The notes beneath the pieces were generated by a model. The model was not told the origin of the DNA. It did not search any database and saw only the letters and a program-made list of their open reading frames with translations. Below, piece by piece: positions 51,664 through 62,802 of a stretch of DNA of 64,000 nucleotides. Location of the stretch: contig JADKKO010000004.1 in NCBI GenBank assembly GCA_016720465.1, positions 124,001-188,000 of the forward strand, in the 5' to 3' direction. This DNA comes from Holophagaceae bacterium (GTDB lineage: Bacteria; Acidobacteriota; Holophagae; Holophagales; Holophagaceae). Numbering within the stretch: position 1 is the first letter of the stretch; every line of letters starts with the position of its first letter. Made by a program: the position numbers and the translations under genes.

Positions 51664-54600
51664 TTAGTGAGGATCAACATCAGCCGCGGGGCCGCCAGGA
51701 GCAATGGGGGCGTAAACCGGAGCTGTGGCGCCGTAGTTCACCACGAAGACTCCAGATACGCAATCCGCCCAGGCCATGGGGAAGCGGGTGGCGAAGGGCT
51801 CCTTGGCAAGATCAAAGCCCTTGCTGTCCGGACCTTCGTTGCCGTTCATCCAGAGGTTGCGGACTTTCACCGCAAAGGCCTGGTTTCCGCTGAGGATCGT
51901 GGCCGTATTGAGGGGGCTCGTGGGGACCAAGGCCCTGAAACTGGGCAGGTTCAGGGTCTGGATGGCCCCGATGCCGCCCTTGTGGCCCATGGTGATCTTG
52001 TGGACCGGATAGGCCTCGGCAACACCGTTCATGCGGTAAATCGTGACTTCATATCCGCTGGGATTCCGCAGGTCGTTCACGGCGGGCTGCCAGGTGAGCT
52101 GAATGTTCGAGTCGCCGTGGATACGGTAATCCGATGCGGGAACCGAGGGGGCATTCCCGCTTGCCAGCTTGTAGCTGGGGATGCCGCCAAGAGGCGTGCC
52201 GAAGGTCAGACCCGTGCCCGCAGGATTCGGATCGGCGGTGCCGTTGAAGATGTCCAGCTTGGTGCCGATGACGGTGCTGCCTGTGGCCGTGTTGATCTTC
52301 ATGTCATTGATGGCCAACTGGCGGACCGGCGTGACCACCGGGATCGCGTTGGTCAGCAGCGCATCACCCTTGGGCGCGATGATGCCCGTGGAAACCACAA
52401 CCTTCTGAACAGCGGTGCCCGCAACATTGCCGCCGGCTGGGTGCATCAACTTGGCGATGAAGTTGTGCTTGAGCTCGACCACTTCCTGGTACCCGGAGGG
52501 CAGGAAGCTGGATGTGTAGCTCAGCAGGACCTCGGGGAAGTCGGCCGTGGCTGCATCCGCGTGGGTCAGGTTGTTCCACCACTGCGCCAGCACCGGGGCG
52601 CCGGGCTCGATGCCCGCCTCGCCCAGGAGCGAGTTGCCGTAGGCGTCCGTGCCGCGATTCTGGATGGCATACACGATCAGGCTGTTGGAAACGATGCCGT
52701 CGAAGGTGGGCGCGGTGGCCGTGTCGAAGGTGCCGAGGGTGTTGTCGGAACCAGTGGTGGCCATGGCTGGATCCACCAGGCGCGCCCTGGGGGCATTGCC
52801 ATACTGGGCGGGCGCGGCGACCAGGGACCGGAGTTGTTCGAACTGGGTGATGTTCCAGCCCGTCATGCCGATGCCGCTGTTGATGGACTGGTTCACGCCG
52901 CCGAGCTGGGTGCCGATTTCCGAGAAGGAGATCTGGGACTGGGTGTCCGTCAGGCCGTAGGAGCCGCCCTGCAACATGTCGAAAGAAGGCGCTGCGGTAT
53001 GGCCGCCCACAGCCAATGTCGTGGAAACGCCGCCGCTGAGGTAGGAACCCGCGTAGGTGCCATAGGCATCCACGATGGTGGGATCCTGCTTCATCCACAG
53101 GAAGAAGCTGTTATCGCCTGTCCCAGTGTCGATGAGGGCGGGGTTTACATTCTCATCATTGAAGTTGTTGACGGGAGTGATCCGGCTGCCTACCTGGGAA
53201 TTCAGTCCCATGAAATCGCTTACCCGCGCTTGCGCCCAGACCTGGGCATCGGGAAGGATGGCCTGTTGGCCTGCCGCGCCATTGATTCCCTGGTAGCTGA
53301 TGCCGGTATCCACGTACCCGCGGATCGCCGCGAAGGGGATATCGGTGTAGCCCGATCCGCCCGCTGGCGTGGTGAGGGTGTTCAACAGGTTGAAGTGGCC
53401 ATTCGTCAACGCCGGGACCCACAAGGAGTTGGTGACCGCCTGGATGGGTTGGCTCGGGGCCGCTGTCACACCTGTGCCCGTGAAGGTGAGGCCGGTGGAC
53501 TGGGCAAAACCCAGCTTCCAGAAGTTGGTGGCATCCGATTCAGAGGTGCCGATGTAGTTCCCCGTGAAGAAGAACCGCGCGCGGCCGCTCATGTTGGGCG
53601 TGGCCACCTGCATAACATCGGTGGTGCCCCAGGTATTGGCGCTGCCCGAGGCCGGGTAGCCGGCGGCCGAGTTGGTCACGAGAGTAGGCCAAGTGAAGCT
53701 CAGGCGCAGGTAGGCGTTAGCCCCGGAAACGGCGTTGTTGTCGATGTTGCTGCTATCCGTGGCATCTGCAAGGAAAACCGGACGTCCAGCAAGCACACGC
53801 TGGACGTTCACTTCGCTCTGGGCGCAACCCGACACCCATGCGAACGGCAGGCCGCGAACATAAGCGGAATTGAGGCTGTGGTTGATCGAGTGCTGGCGAT
53901 CAATGGTTCCCGGATGGGGCAGGTCCATATAACGAGGCGCATCAAATCCGTCATAGCCACCACCGCTGGCATGATTCTGGTCGCCGGCGTAGGGATAGTC
54001 GCTCTCGGTGACATTGAAGAGATACGGGGAATTGGAGGGAATGACGCGCGCGTCGGCTTCGTTGTTGGAGTATGGCTCGGCCGGAATGGAAATGGTGATC
54101 GGGGCGGCATTGGAACCCACGAACTGCGTGTAGGTGTTGGCCGCGCCGGAGCCCGTGCCCACCACCGCCGCCGCCTTGGAAGCCGCATTGAAGAGGCTGT
54201 TCAGGGGGTTGCCGGGAGACAGGAACAGCGTGGCATTGGAACCCGCACCTGCGTTGGTGTTCAAGCCGTCCAGCGTATGCCAGTTGCCCGCCGTCAGCAG
54301 GGAACCCGTGCCCCACTGCCCCGGAGCGAAATAGCCGCCCGCGTAGCTGCCGTAGCCCGACGCCGGGGCGCCGGACACGGTGGGATTGGCCCGGCCGAAC
54401 AGGTTGGAACCGTAGGTCGACGTCCCGCTGCTGGTCAGGGCTTCCGCATTGCCCGCCGCCGCGCTCACGCCGATGGGCAGGTAGTTGAACGTGTAGCGCG
54501 GAGCGCGAGTGGTCGCCACATCGGAGTAGCTTGAGACAAAATTGCCGCTGGTATTGAACGCGCCGTAAGGCGCAGCCCAGCCTTCATCGGATCCATCATC

Positions 54601-56882
54601 CAACCGGAAGCGGAAGCGGCTGTTGAAGAACTTCACCGTGCCAAAGATCGGGAAGATGTTCACCGCGGCGGTGTTCGACAGCGTGTACTGGTCCTCCACC
54701 TTCAACGGGAAGTTGTAGGCGTTCGGCTGGCCGGTGAAGCAATAGAGGTAGCGGCCCAACTGGTACTGGATCCGGATCGGCGCCCAGGCCACGGTGTAGG
54801 TCGCGGGGCTCGGCACCGCGCCCAGCCACGGATTGTAGAAGCCGTTCGGAATCGTTCCGGAGGTCAGCACCGCGGGTAGTTCCCGGTCGTGTCGAAGGTC
54901 GGGTAGTTCCCCACCGTCAGCACGCCGATGCCGTTCACCGTGTTGTACGGCGCGCTTCCGAAGAACACCTGGATCGCGTCCTGGTGCCCATGGAATCCGT
55001 TCGTGTTCGGATCCCCGATGGTGGTGTCCGTACTCGCCGCTCCCGGCGTGTTGATGGCCCAGATCCACTTGCTCGGCGTTCCCGGCGTGCTCGTGTCGCT
55101 CGCCACGGGCTCCTGGATCGCAGGACGGCCCACGTTCGGCACCACTGCCGTTCCCGCGCCCACATTCACGCCCGCCGTGATGGCCGGCACGTTGATCGTC
55201 GTCAACGCTCCGATGTAGGGCTGGTGGTTCGGCTGCACCTTGATGGTCAGTGTCGTCTCGTTGAACTGGCCCGGCGTCGCCGTCGTCCCGATCAACTGCT
55301 GCGCCACCACTGTGAACGACCAGTTCGCCGGATCATGCGTCGGCGTCCCGTCCACGGAGCCCGTCAGCGCGTCCGTGTTGATGCCCGTGTTCAGCACCGT
55401 TCCGACCGACCCGGGGTTCCCCAGGTTGCGGCCCGGACGCCACACGATCTCGCCCGGATTCCGCACCACGCCCGTTCCGGACGTGTCCGCGGCCGGCCCC
55501 GGCACTACATAGGGATACCGCCCGCCCGCCGGCGACGCATTCGAATCCGTCGTCGCCACGTACGGCGAGCCGAAACGGAACACCGAATTCGTCTTCACGC
55601 TGTACACCACCACGTCGTTCTCGGCGTCCGTCGCCGTCACGCCCGCGCGCCACCCCTTGATCGAGCTGCTCGGATCCGCGTAGTACTCCCGGTCCGCCGC
55701 ATTCGTGTCCAGGAAATTGAAGAAACTATAGCCCGTGATCTTCTGACGCAGGTTCGAAGGATCGTGGAACTGCACGTTCGTCACGGTCTCCGTGTACGTC
55801 TGCGTCGTGAAGTTCGGCTTCGTGTCCGACACGATGTTGATCTGCAGCGTCTTCGTGTCCGACAGCCCGCCCGCGTCCGTCACCTTCACCGTGATCGTCC
55901 GCACCGCGAAATCCGATCCCGTCGCGAAATTCGAACTCCACGTCAACACGCCGCCCGACGTCAGCGAGAAGCCCGCCGGCGCGCTCACCAACGACCACGT
56001 CAGGGGATCCCCCGCCGTGTCCGATGCGCTGAACTGGTACGGCGGCACGCTCGAATTCACCGGAATGCCATGGTTCTGCGGCACTCCCGGAATCGACGTG
56101 CTCGTGATGATCGGAGCCGTGTTCCCGCTGAAGTACGTCGCCGTCACCGCGCGCTCCGAAGGATCGCTCCCCCCGAACGCCACCACGTCGCTCGCCACCA
56201 CCGTGAATCCCACCGTCACCGACGTCTTGCCCACCGGCACTGACAGGTTCGGGAACGACACCACGCCCGCCGCGATCGGGGGCAGTCCGCCGGTCCACGT
56301 CGAAGGCACCGCCACCGGCGATCCCGCGTTGTCCACGATCGACACCGAACCCGCCTTCACCGCGTAGGTCACCGTATCCGTATCAGGATCCACCGCCGAT
56401 GCCGCGTACGTGAACGTCCCCGGCACCGCAGCCCCGTTCCCGATCGTCTGGATGCTGTTCCCGCTCGAGAACACCGGCGCCCGGTTCGGAATCACATTCA
56501 CCGTCACCGAACCCGAAGGCGACGTGTTGTTGTGCGTGTCCTTGGCCACCACCGACAGCGTCACGTTCACCGGAGCCCCGCCGAAGGCCGGCGCGCTGGG
56601 CTTGTAGGTCAGAACGCTGCCCGTGATGCTCACATCGGCATTGGCCGTCGACAGCGAATACGTGATCGCATCGCCCTCGGGATCCACCGAAGAAAGGTTG
56701 TACGTGTACTGGTGCTTGGTCACCGCCGAGGTCGGGCCCGTGGTGATCAACGGAGCGCTGGGGCTCGCATTGGTTGCCACCGCCGGAGCCGAAGAGGACG
56801 ATCCGCCGCAGCCGATCATCACCAGCGAAAACGCCGTGAGTGCCGAAATGCCTAGCGCATTCCGAAGTGAAGTTTGGTTCAT
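51664..56882 (-). pseudogene. Large Ig-repeat lipoprotein, paralogue 1 (frameshifted)
   Basis: Two frames, 56882-54864 (672 residues) and 55068-51664 (minus strand), together encode one protein of about 1739 residues. The N-terminus has a lipoprotein signal (LVMIGCGGSSSSAP). Three or more cadherin/Ig-like repeats follow (about 35-350: YTYNLSSVDPEGDAITYSL, FTYAASAVDPDTDTVTYAV, YQFSASDTAGDPLTWSLV), then a long beta-rich part without known domains, ending in VFVVNYGATAPVYAPIAPG. The frames join near 54874-54876, where this copy has GGG and paralogue 2 has GGGG; adding one G restores the frame. It is therefore either a recent pseudogene, switchable, or a sequencing error. Function unknown; probably surface-exposed. 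Confidence 0.75.
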
Positions 56883-57198
56883 AGAACCTCCACAGAGAGA
56901 GTTGGACCGGAACTGAAACCGGACATATTGATGCAGTTAAGCAAAAAGCACTCCATAAGGATACGGAGCCCATATAGATTCCTGAAGTATCGGAGATACC
57001 ACTCATCTGGGCAAGAACAAATCGTATTATCTGTAGTTTTGAAATTAATTTTGTTATTAATCACATTATTGAATATATTTTATTAATGATTTCCGGTTTG
57101 TGTGAATTTGATTGTTATGCGATCCCATACGGAGATTGATGACCGCCCAGATGAGGCCGCTGAGATGACAGCCCGCGTCAGCCTACCGGCCGAAATCA
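56883..57198. other. Upstream region of paralogue 1 with conserved leader
   Basis: The 99 bases next to the start (56883-56981) are nearly identical to those before paralogue 2; beyond that the sequences differ and become AT-rich. On the minus strand, the leader has CTCCGTA-TCCT-TATGGAG (7-base stem, one G-T pair) and a CCGG...CCGG pair nearer the start. No gene is seen in the rest. Confidence 0.55.
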
Positions 57199-57226
57199 AA
57201 AAAGCCCCCGCCGAGGCGGGGGCTTT
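57199..57226 (-). terminator. Terminator after lipoprotein copy 2
   Basis: AAAAGCCCCCGCC pairs with GGCGGGGGCTTTT across a two-base centre. It lies 61 bases beyond the stop of paralogue 2 and separates it from the promoter of paralogue 1. Confidence 0.8.
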
Positions 57227-57287
57227 TGGGGTTTGGAGTGGCCCGATGAAACTGGCCGCTCAGTCCTAAGGCCTGTAGGCCGATGGA

Positions 57288-60200
57288 TCAGGGAAGCGTG
57301 ATCAGTGATCCGCCGCCAACCGGCACAATGGGCGCATAGGCTGGGCCAGTGGTGCCGTAGTTCACCACAAAGACGCCGGACAGGCAGTCCGCCCAGGCCA
57401 TGGGATAACGCATGGCGAAGGGTTCCTTGGCCATGTCGAAGCCCTTGCCGTCGGGACCTTCGTTGCCGTTCATCCACACGTTCCGCACCTTCAGCGCCAT
57501 GGGGAAACTACCCGATGAAACCAGCGGCAACAAGGAGCGGAGGCTGGGCATGTTGAGGGTCTGGATGGCGCCGATGCCTCCCTTATGGCCCATGTAGACG
57601 GTATGCATGGGTACGAACTGGCTGATGCTGTTCTGGAGGTAGAAGGTCACGATGTAGCCGCTGGGGTTGCGCAGGTCATTGACGCCCGGCTGCCAGGTGA
57701 TCTGGATATTGGAATCCCCGTGCAGACGGTTGTCCGATCCCCGGCCGTTGCCATCCACCAGCTTGTAGCTGGGAATGCCGCCCTGCGGCGTGCCGAAATT
57801 CAGGCCATTGGCCGTTGCGGGATCCGCCGTCCCGTTGAAGATGTCCAGCTTCGTGCCGATGGCCGTCGTGCCCGTGGCCGTGTTGATCTTCATGTCGTTG
57901 ATGGCCAGCTGGCGGACCGGCGTGACCACCGGGATCGCATTGTCCAACAGCGCATGGCCCTTGGGCGCGATGATGCCCGTGGACAGCACGACCTTTTGGA
58001 CGTTGGCGCCGGGAGCGTTGGGGCTCATCAGCTTGCCAATGAAGTTGTGCTTCAGCTCCACCACTTCCTGGTAGCTCGACGGCAGGAAGCTGGAGGTATA
58101 GCTCAGCAAGACCTCGGGGAAGTCGGCTGTTGCTGCATCCGCGTGGGTCAGGTTGTTCCACCACTGCGCCAGCACCGGCGCGCCGGGCTCGATGCCCGCC
58201 TCGCCCAGGAGCGAGTTGCCGTAGGCATCCGTGCCGCGGGCCTGGAGCGCGTACACGATCAGGCTGTTGCTCGTGATGCCATCGAAGGTGGCGATGGTGG
58301 CGTTATCGAAGGTCGCCATCGTATTGTCCGTACCCGTGGCCACAATGGCCGGATCCACCAGGCGCGCCCGGGGGGCGTTGCCGTACTGGGCAGGCGCCGC
58401 CACCAGGGAACGGAGTTGTTCGAATTGCGTGATGTTCCAGCCCGTCATGCCGATGCCGCTGTTGATGGCCTGGTTCAGGCCGCCGAGCTGGGTGCCGATC
58501 TCCGAGAAGGAAATCTGCGACTGGGTGTCCGTCAAGCCTGCGCCCATGGTGAAACTCGGCGCGGCGGTATGGCCGCCCACCGCGAGCACCGCGGAGGCCC
58601 CGCCATTGAGGTAGGAGCCCGCGTAGGTTCCGTAGGCATCCACAATGGTCGGATCCTGCTTCATCCACAGGAAGAACGCGCTGTCATTGGACCCCGTGTC
58701 CAGCAAGGCCGGGTTCACATTCTTGTCGTCGCCAACATTCGCCAGACCAAACAAGGTCTGAGGGAGGTTGTTCGTGTTGGACGCAACGGACAACCCTGAG
58801 TAGTACCGCGTGAAATCAGCGAAATGGGTCTGGGCGTCGGGTGTAGCTGTGAGATTGTTAGCCGAAGCAGCCAGATACCCACGGATGCCGCTGAAGGGCA
58901 GATCCGTGTAGCCCGAGCCGCCTGCCGGCGTGGTGAGCGTGTTCAGCAGGTTGAAGTGGCCATTGGCTTCCGCCGGCACCCACAGGGAGTTGGTCACCGT
59001 GTGGATGGGCTGGCTGGGGGCGACCGTGGCTCCCGTGGCCGTGAAGGTCAGGCCCGTGGCCTGGGCGTAGCCCAGCTTCCAATGGTTGGTGGCATCCGAT
59101 TCGGAGGTGCCGATGTAGTTCCCCGTGAAGAAGAACCGCGCGCGCCCGCCCATATTGGGCGTGGCCACCTGCATGACGTCCGTGAGGCCCCAGGTGTTGG
59201 CGCTGCCCGTGGCCGGATAGCCCGAGGCGGTATTGGTCACCAGGGTCGGCCAGGTGAAGCTTAGCCGCAGGCGCGAGGTGGGCGCGACCGTGGCCAGCTG
59301 GTCCACGTCAACCGCACCCGCCGTGGTGGTTCCACTGTAGAAGACGGGACGGCCCGCCAGCACGCGCTGGGCGTTCACTTCGCTCTGTGCGCATCCATAA
59401 GCCCAGTGGTAGGGCAACGCGAATTGAGCAACGGTAATAAAGCCACCAATGCCACCGCCGGCAAAGGCATACAGGTCGGCATCCATGCCGCCCTGGTGGG
59501 GGAAGTCGGGGTAGCGCGGCGCATCGAAGCCGTCATTGCCCGGGACGGCCGCCGGAACGCTGCCCACGCTGCCGTAGGCATAGGTCAACCCCGTAGCGTT
59601 GAAGAGGTACGGCGAGTTGGAGGGAATGACGCGGGCGTCCGCCTCGTTGTTGGAGTAAGGATCAGCCGCAATCGCCACCGAGATCGGAGCCGCGGAGGAA
59701 CCCACGAACTGCGTGTAGGTGTTGGCCGCGCCGGAGCCCGTGCCCACCACCGCCGCAGCCTTGGGGGCCGCGTTGAAGAGGGTGTTCAGGGGATTGCCGG
59801 GAGAGGTGAACCAGATGCCCAAGGAACCAGGACCCGAGTTAGCATCCAAGCCGTCCAGCGTATGCCAGTTGCCGGCCGTCAGCAGGGAACCCGTGCCCCA
59901 CTGCCCCGGAGCGAAATAGCCGCCCGCGTAGCTGCCGTAGCCCGACGCCGGGGCGCCGGATACGGTGGGGTTGGCCCGGCCGAACAGGTTCGAACCGTAG
60001 GTCGACGTCCCGCTGCTGGTCAGGGCTTCCGCATTGCCCGCCGCCGCGCTCACGCCGATGGGCAGGTAGTTGAACGTGTAGCGCGGAAGGTCCGTGGCGA
60101 GCGCGTAGTCCGTGTTGTAGTTGCCGCTGGTGGTGAAATTACCCCTGCGGGCCGCGTAGGATTCATCGGATCCGTCATCCAGGCGGAAGCGGAAGCGGCT

Positions 60201-62461
60201 GTTGAAGAACTTCACCGTCCCGAAGATCGGGAAGATGTTCACCGCGGCGGTGTTCGACAGCGTGTACTGGTCTTCCACCTTCAGCGGGAAGTTGTAGGCG
60301 TTCGGGGTTCCCGTGAAGCAATAGAGGTAGCGGCCCAGCTGGTACTGGATCCGGATCGGCGCCCAGGCCACGGTGTAGGTCGCGGGGCTCGGCACCGCGC
60401 CCAGCCACGGATTGTAGAAGCCGTTCGGAATCGTTCCGGAGGTCAGCACCGCGGGGTAGTTCCCGGTCGTGTCGAAGGTCGGGTAGTTCCCCACCGTCAG
60501 CACGCCGATGCCGTTCACCGTGTTGTACGGCGCGCTTCCGAAGAACACCTGGATCGCGTCCTGGTGCCCATGGAATCCGTTCGTGTTCGGATCCCCGATG
60601 GTGGTGTCCGTACTCGCCGCTCCCGGCGTGTTGATGGCCCAGATCCACTTGCTCGGCGTTCCCGGCGTGCTCGTGTCGCTCGCCACGGGCTCCTGGATCG
60701 CAGGACGGCCCACGTTCGGCACCACTGCCGTTCCCGCGCCCACATTCACGCCCGCCGTGATGGCCGGCACGTTGATCGTCGTCAACGCTCCGATGTAGGG
60801 CTGGTGGTTCGGCTGCACCTTGATGGTCAGCGTCGTCTCGTTGAACTGGCCCGGCGTCGCCGTCGTCCCGATCAACTGCTGCGCCACCACCGTGAACGAC
60901 CAGTTCGCCGGATCATGCGTCGGCGTTCCGTCCACGGAGCCCGTCAGCGCGTCCGTGTTGATGCCCGTGTTCAGCACCGTTCCGACCGACCCGGGGTTCC
61001 CCAGGTTGCGGCCCGGACGCCACACGATCTCGCCCGGATTCCGCACCACGCCCGTTCCGGACGTGTCCGCGGTCGGCCCCGGCACCACATAGGGATACCG
61101 CCCGCCCGCCGGCGACGCATTCGAATCCGTCGTCGCCACGTACGGCGAGCCGAACCGGAACACCGAATTCGTCTTCACGCTGTACACCACCACGTCGTTC
61201 TCGGCGTCCGTCGCCGTCACGCCCGCGCGCCACCCCTTGATCGAGCTGCTCGGATCCGCGTAGTACTCCCGGTCCGCCGCATTCGTGTCCAGGAAATTGA
61301 AGAAACTATAGCCCGTGATCTTCTGACGCAGGTTCGAAGGATCGTGGAACTGCACGTTCGTCACGGTCTCCGTGTACGTCTGCGTCGTGAAGTTCGGCTT
61401 CGTGTCCGACACGATGTTGATCTGCAGCGTCTTCGTGTCCGACAGCCCGCCCGCGTCCGTCACCTTCACCGTGATCGTCCGCACCGCGAAATCCGATCCC
61501 GTCGCGAAATTCGAACTCCACGTCAACACGCCGGCCGACGTCAGCGAGAAGCCCGCCGGCGCGCTCACCAACGACCACGTCAGGGGATCCCCGCCGTGTC
61601 CGATGCGCTGAACTGGTACGGCGGCACGCTCGAATTCACCGGAATGCCATGGTTCTGCGGCACTCCCGGAATCGACGTGCTCGTGATGATCGGAGCCGTG
61701 TTCCCGCTGAAGTACGTCGCCGTCACCGCACGCTCCGAAGGATCACTCCCCCCGAACGCCACCACGTCGCTCGCCACCACCGTGAATCCCACCGTCACCG
61801 ACGTCTTGCCCACCGGCACCGACAGGTTCGGGAACGACACCACGCCCGCCGCGATCGGGGGCAGTCCGCCGGTCCAGGTCGAAGGCACCGCCACCGGCGA
61901 TCCCGCGTTGTCCACGATCGACACCGACCCCGCCTTCACCGCGTAGGTCACCGTATCCGTATCAGGATCCACCGCCGACGCCGCGTACGTGAACGTCCCC
62001 GGCACCGCGGCTCCATTCCCGATCGTCTGGATGCTGTTCCCGCTCGAGAACACCGGCGCCCGGTTCGGAATCACATTCACCGTCACCGAACCCGAAGGCG
62101 ACGTGTTGTTGTGCGTGTCCTTGGCCACCACCGACAGCGTCACGTTCACCGGAGCCCCGCCGAAGGCCGGCGCGCTGGGCTTGTAGGTCAGAACGCTGCC
62201 CGTGATGCTCACATCGGCATTGGCCGTCGACAGCGAATACGTGATCGCATCGCCCTCGGGATCCACCGACGAAAGGTTGTACGTGTACTGGTGCTTGGTC
62301 ACCGCCGAGGTCGGGCCCGTGGTGATCAACGGAGCGCTGGGGCTCGCATTGGTTGCCACCGCCGGAGCCGAAGAGGACGATCCGCCGCAGCCGATCATCA
62401 CCAGCGAAAACGCCGTGAGTGCCGAAATGCCTAGCGCATTCCGAAGGGAAGATTGGTTCAT
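57288..62461 (-). pseudogene. Large Ig-repeat lipoprotein, paralogue 2 (frameshifted)
   Basis: Frames 62461-61580 (293 residues) and 61571-57288 (1427 residues) on the minus strand make one protein of about 1724 residues when joined. The lipoprotein signal (SLVMIGCGGSSSS), Ig-like repeats and C-terminus (VFVVNYGTTGPAYAPIVPV) are as in paralogue 1. The break is at 61589-61592, where this copy has CCCC and paralogue 1 has CCCCC. The 5' about 2.0 kb is almost identical to paralogue 1, whereas later parts differ markedly (for example the insert around 59400-59620). Recent duplication or gene conversion of the 5' part is likely. Each copy supplies the base the other lacks. Confidence 0.75.
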
Positions 62462-62752
62462 GGAACCTCCACAGAGAGAGTTAGACCGGAACTGAAACCG
62501 GACATATTGATGCAGTTAAGCAAAAAGCACTCCATAAAGGATATGGAGCCCATATAGACCTGCTCAGTATATAAGGACCTCCTTGCCTTTCGGCAAGAAT
62601 AAATCTCAAGTTCCGAGAGATTGAATGCAGGATATTGGTATGATGAAATGATAATTTGTTTATTATCAATATCTAAAAATTTATTCATGCCTCCCCAACC
62701 GCCGCCGAACAAAGCCCGTGTTCCAGGGGTGGCGGGCATACCTGAATAAAAC
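62462..62752. other. Upstream region of paralogue 2 with conserved leader
   Basis: Positions 62462-62560 repeat the leader of paralogue 1 with a few changes. The first hairpin becomes CTCCATA-TCCTT-TATGGAG, so the pairing is kept although bases differ. The AT-rich remainder probably carries the promoter. No gene is recognised. Confidence 0.55.
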
Positions 62753-62776
62753 AAACCCCCGCCGAAGCGGGGGTTT
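62753..62776 (-). terminator. Terminator after lipoprotein copy 3
   Basis: AAACCCCCGC and GCGGGGGTTT flank CGAA, a stable tetraloop-type hairpin, 27 bases past the stop of paralogue 3. Each paralogue is thus its own transcription unit. Confidence 0.8.
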
Positions 62777-62802
62777 ATGGTTAAAAACTTATTACAGTAG
62801 AC

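Noticed and set aside
51538..54534. Nearly 1000-codon plus-strand frame opposite lipoprotein copy 1
   Set aside because: Antisense shadow of a low-complexity, GC-rich gene; the minus-strand protein aligns with two paralogues.
59406..61946. Arg-rich plus-strand frame opposite lipoprotein copy 2
   Set aside because: The product is an Arg/His-rich artefact of antisense reading, repeated because the genes are duplicated.
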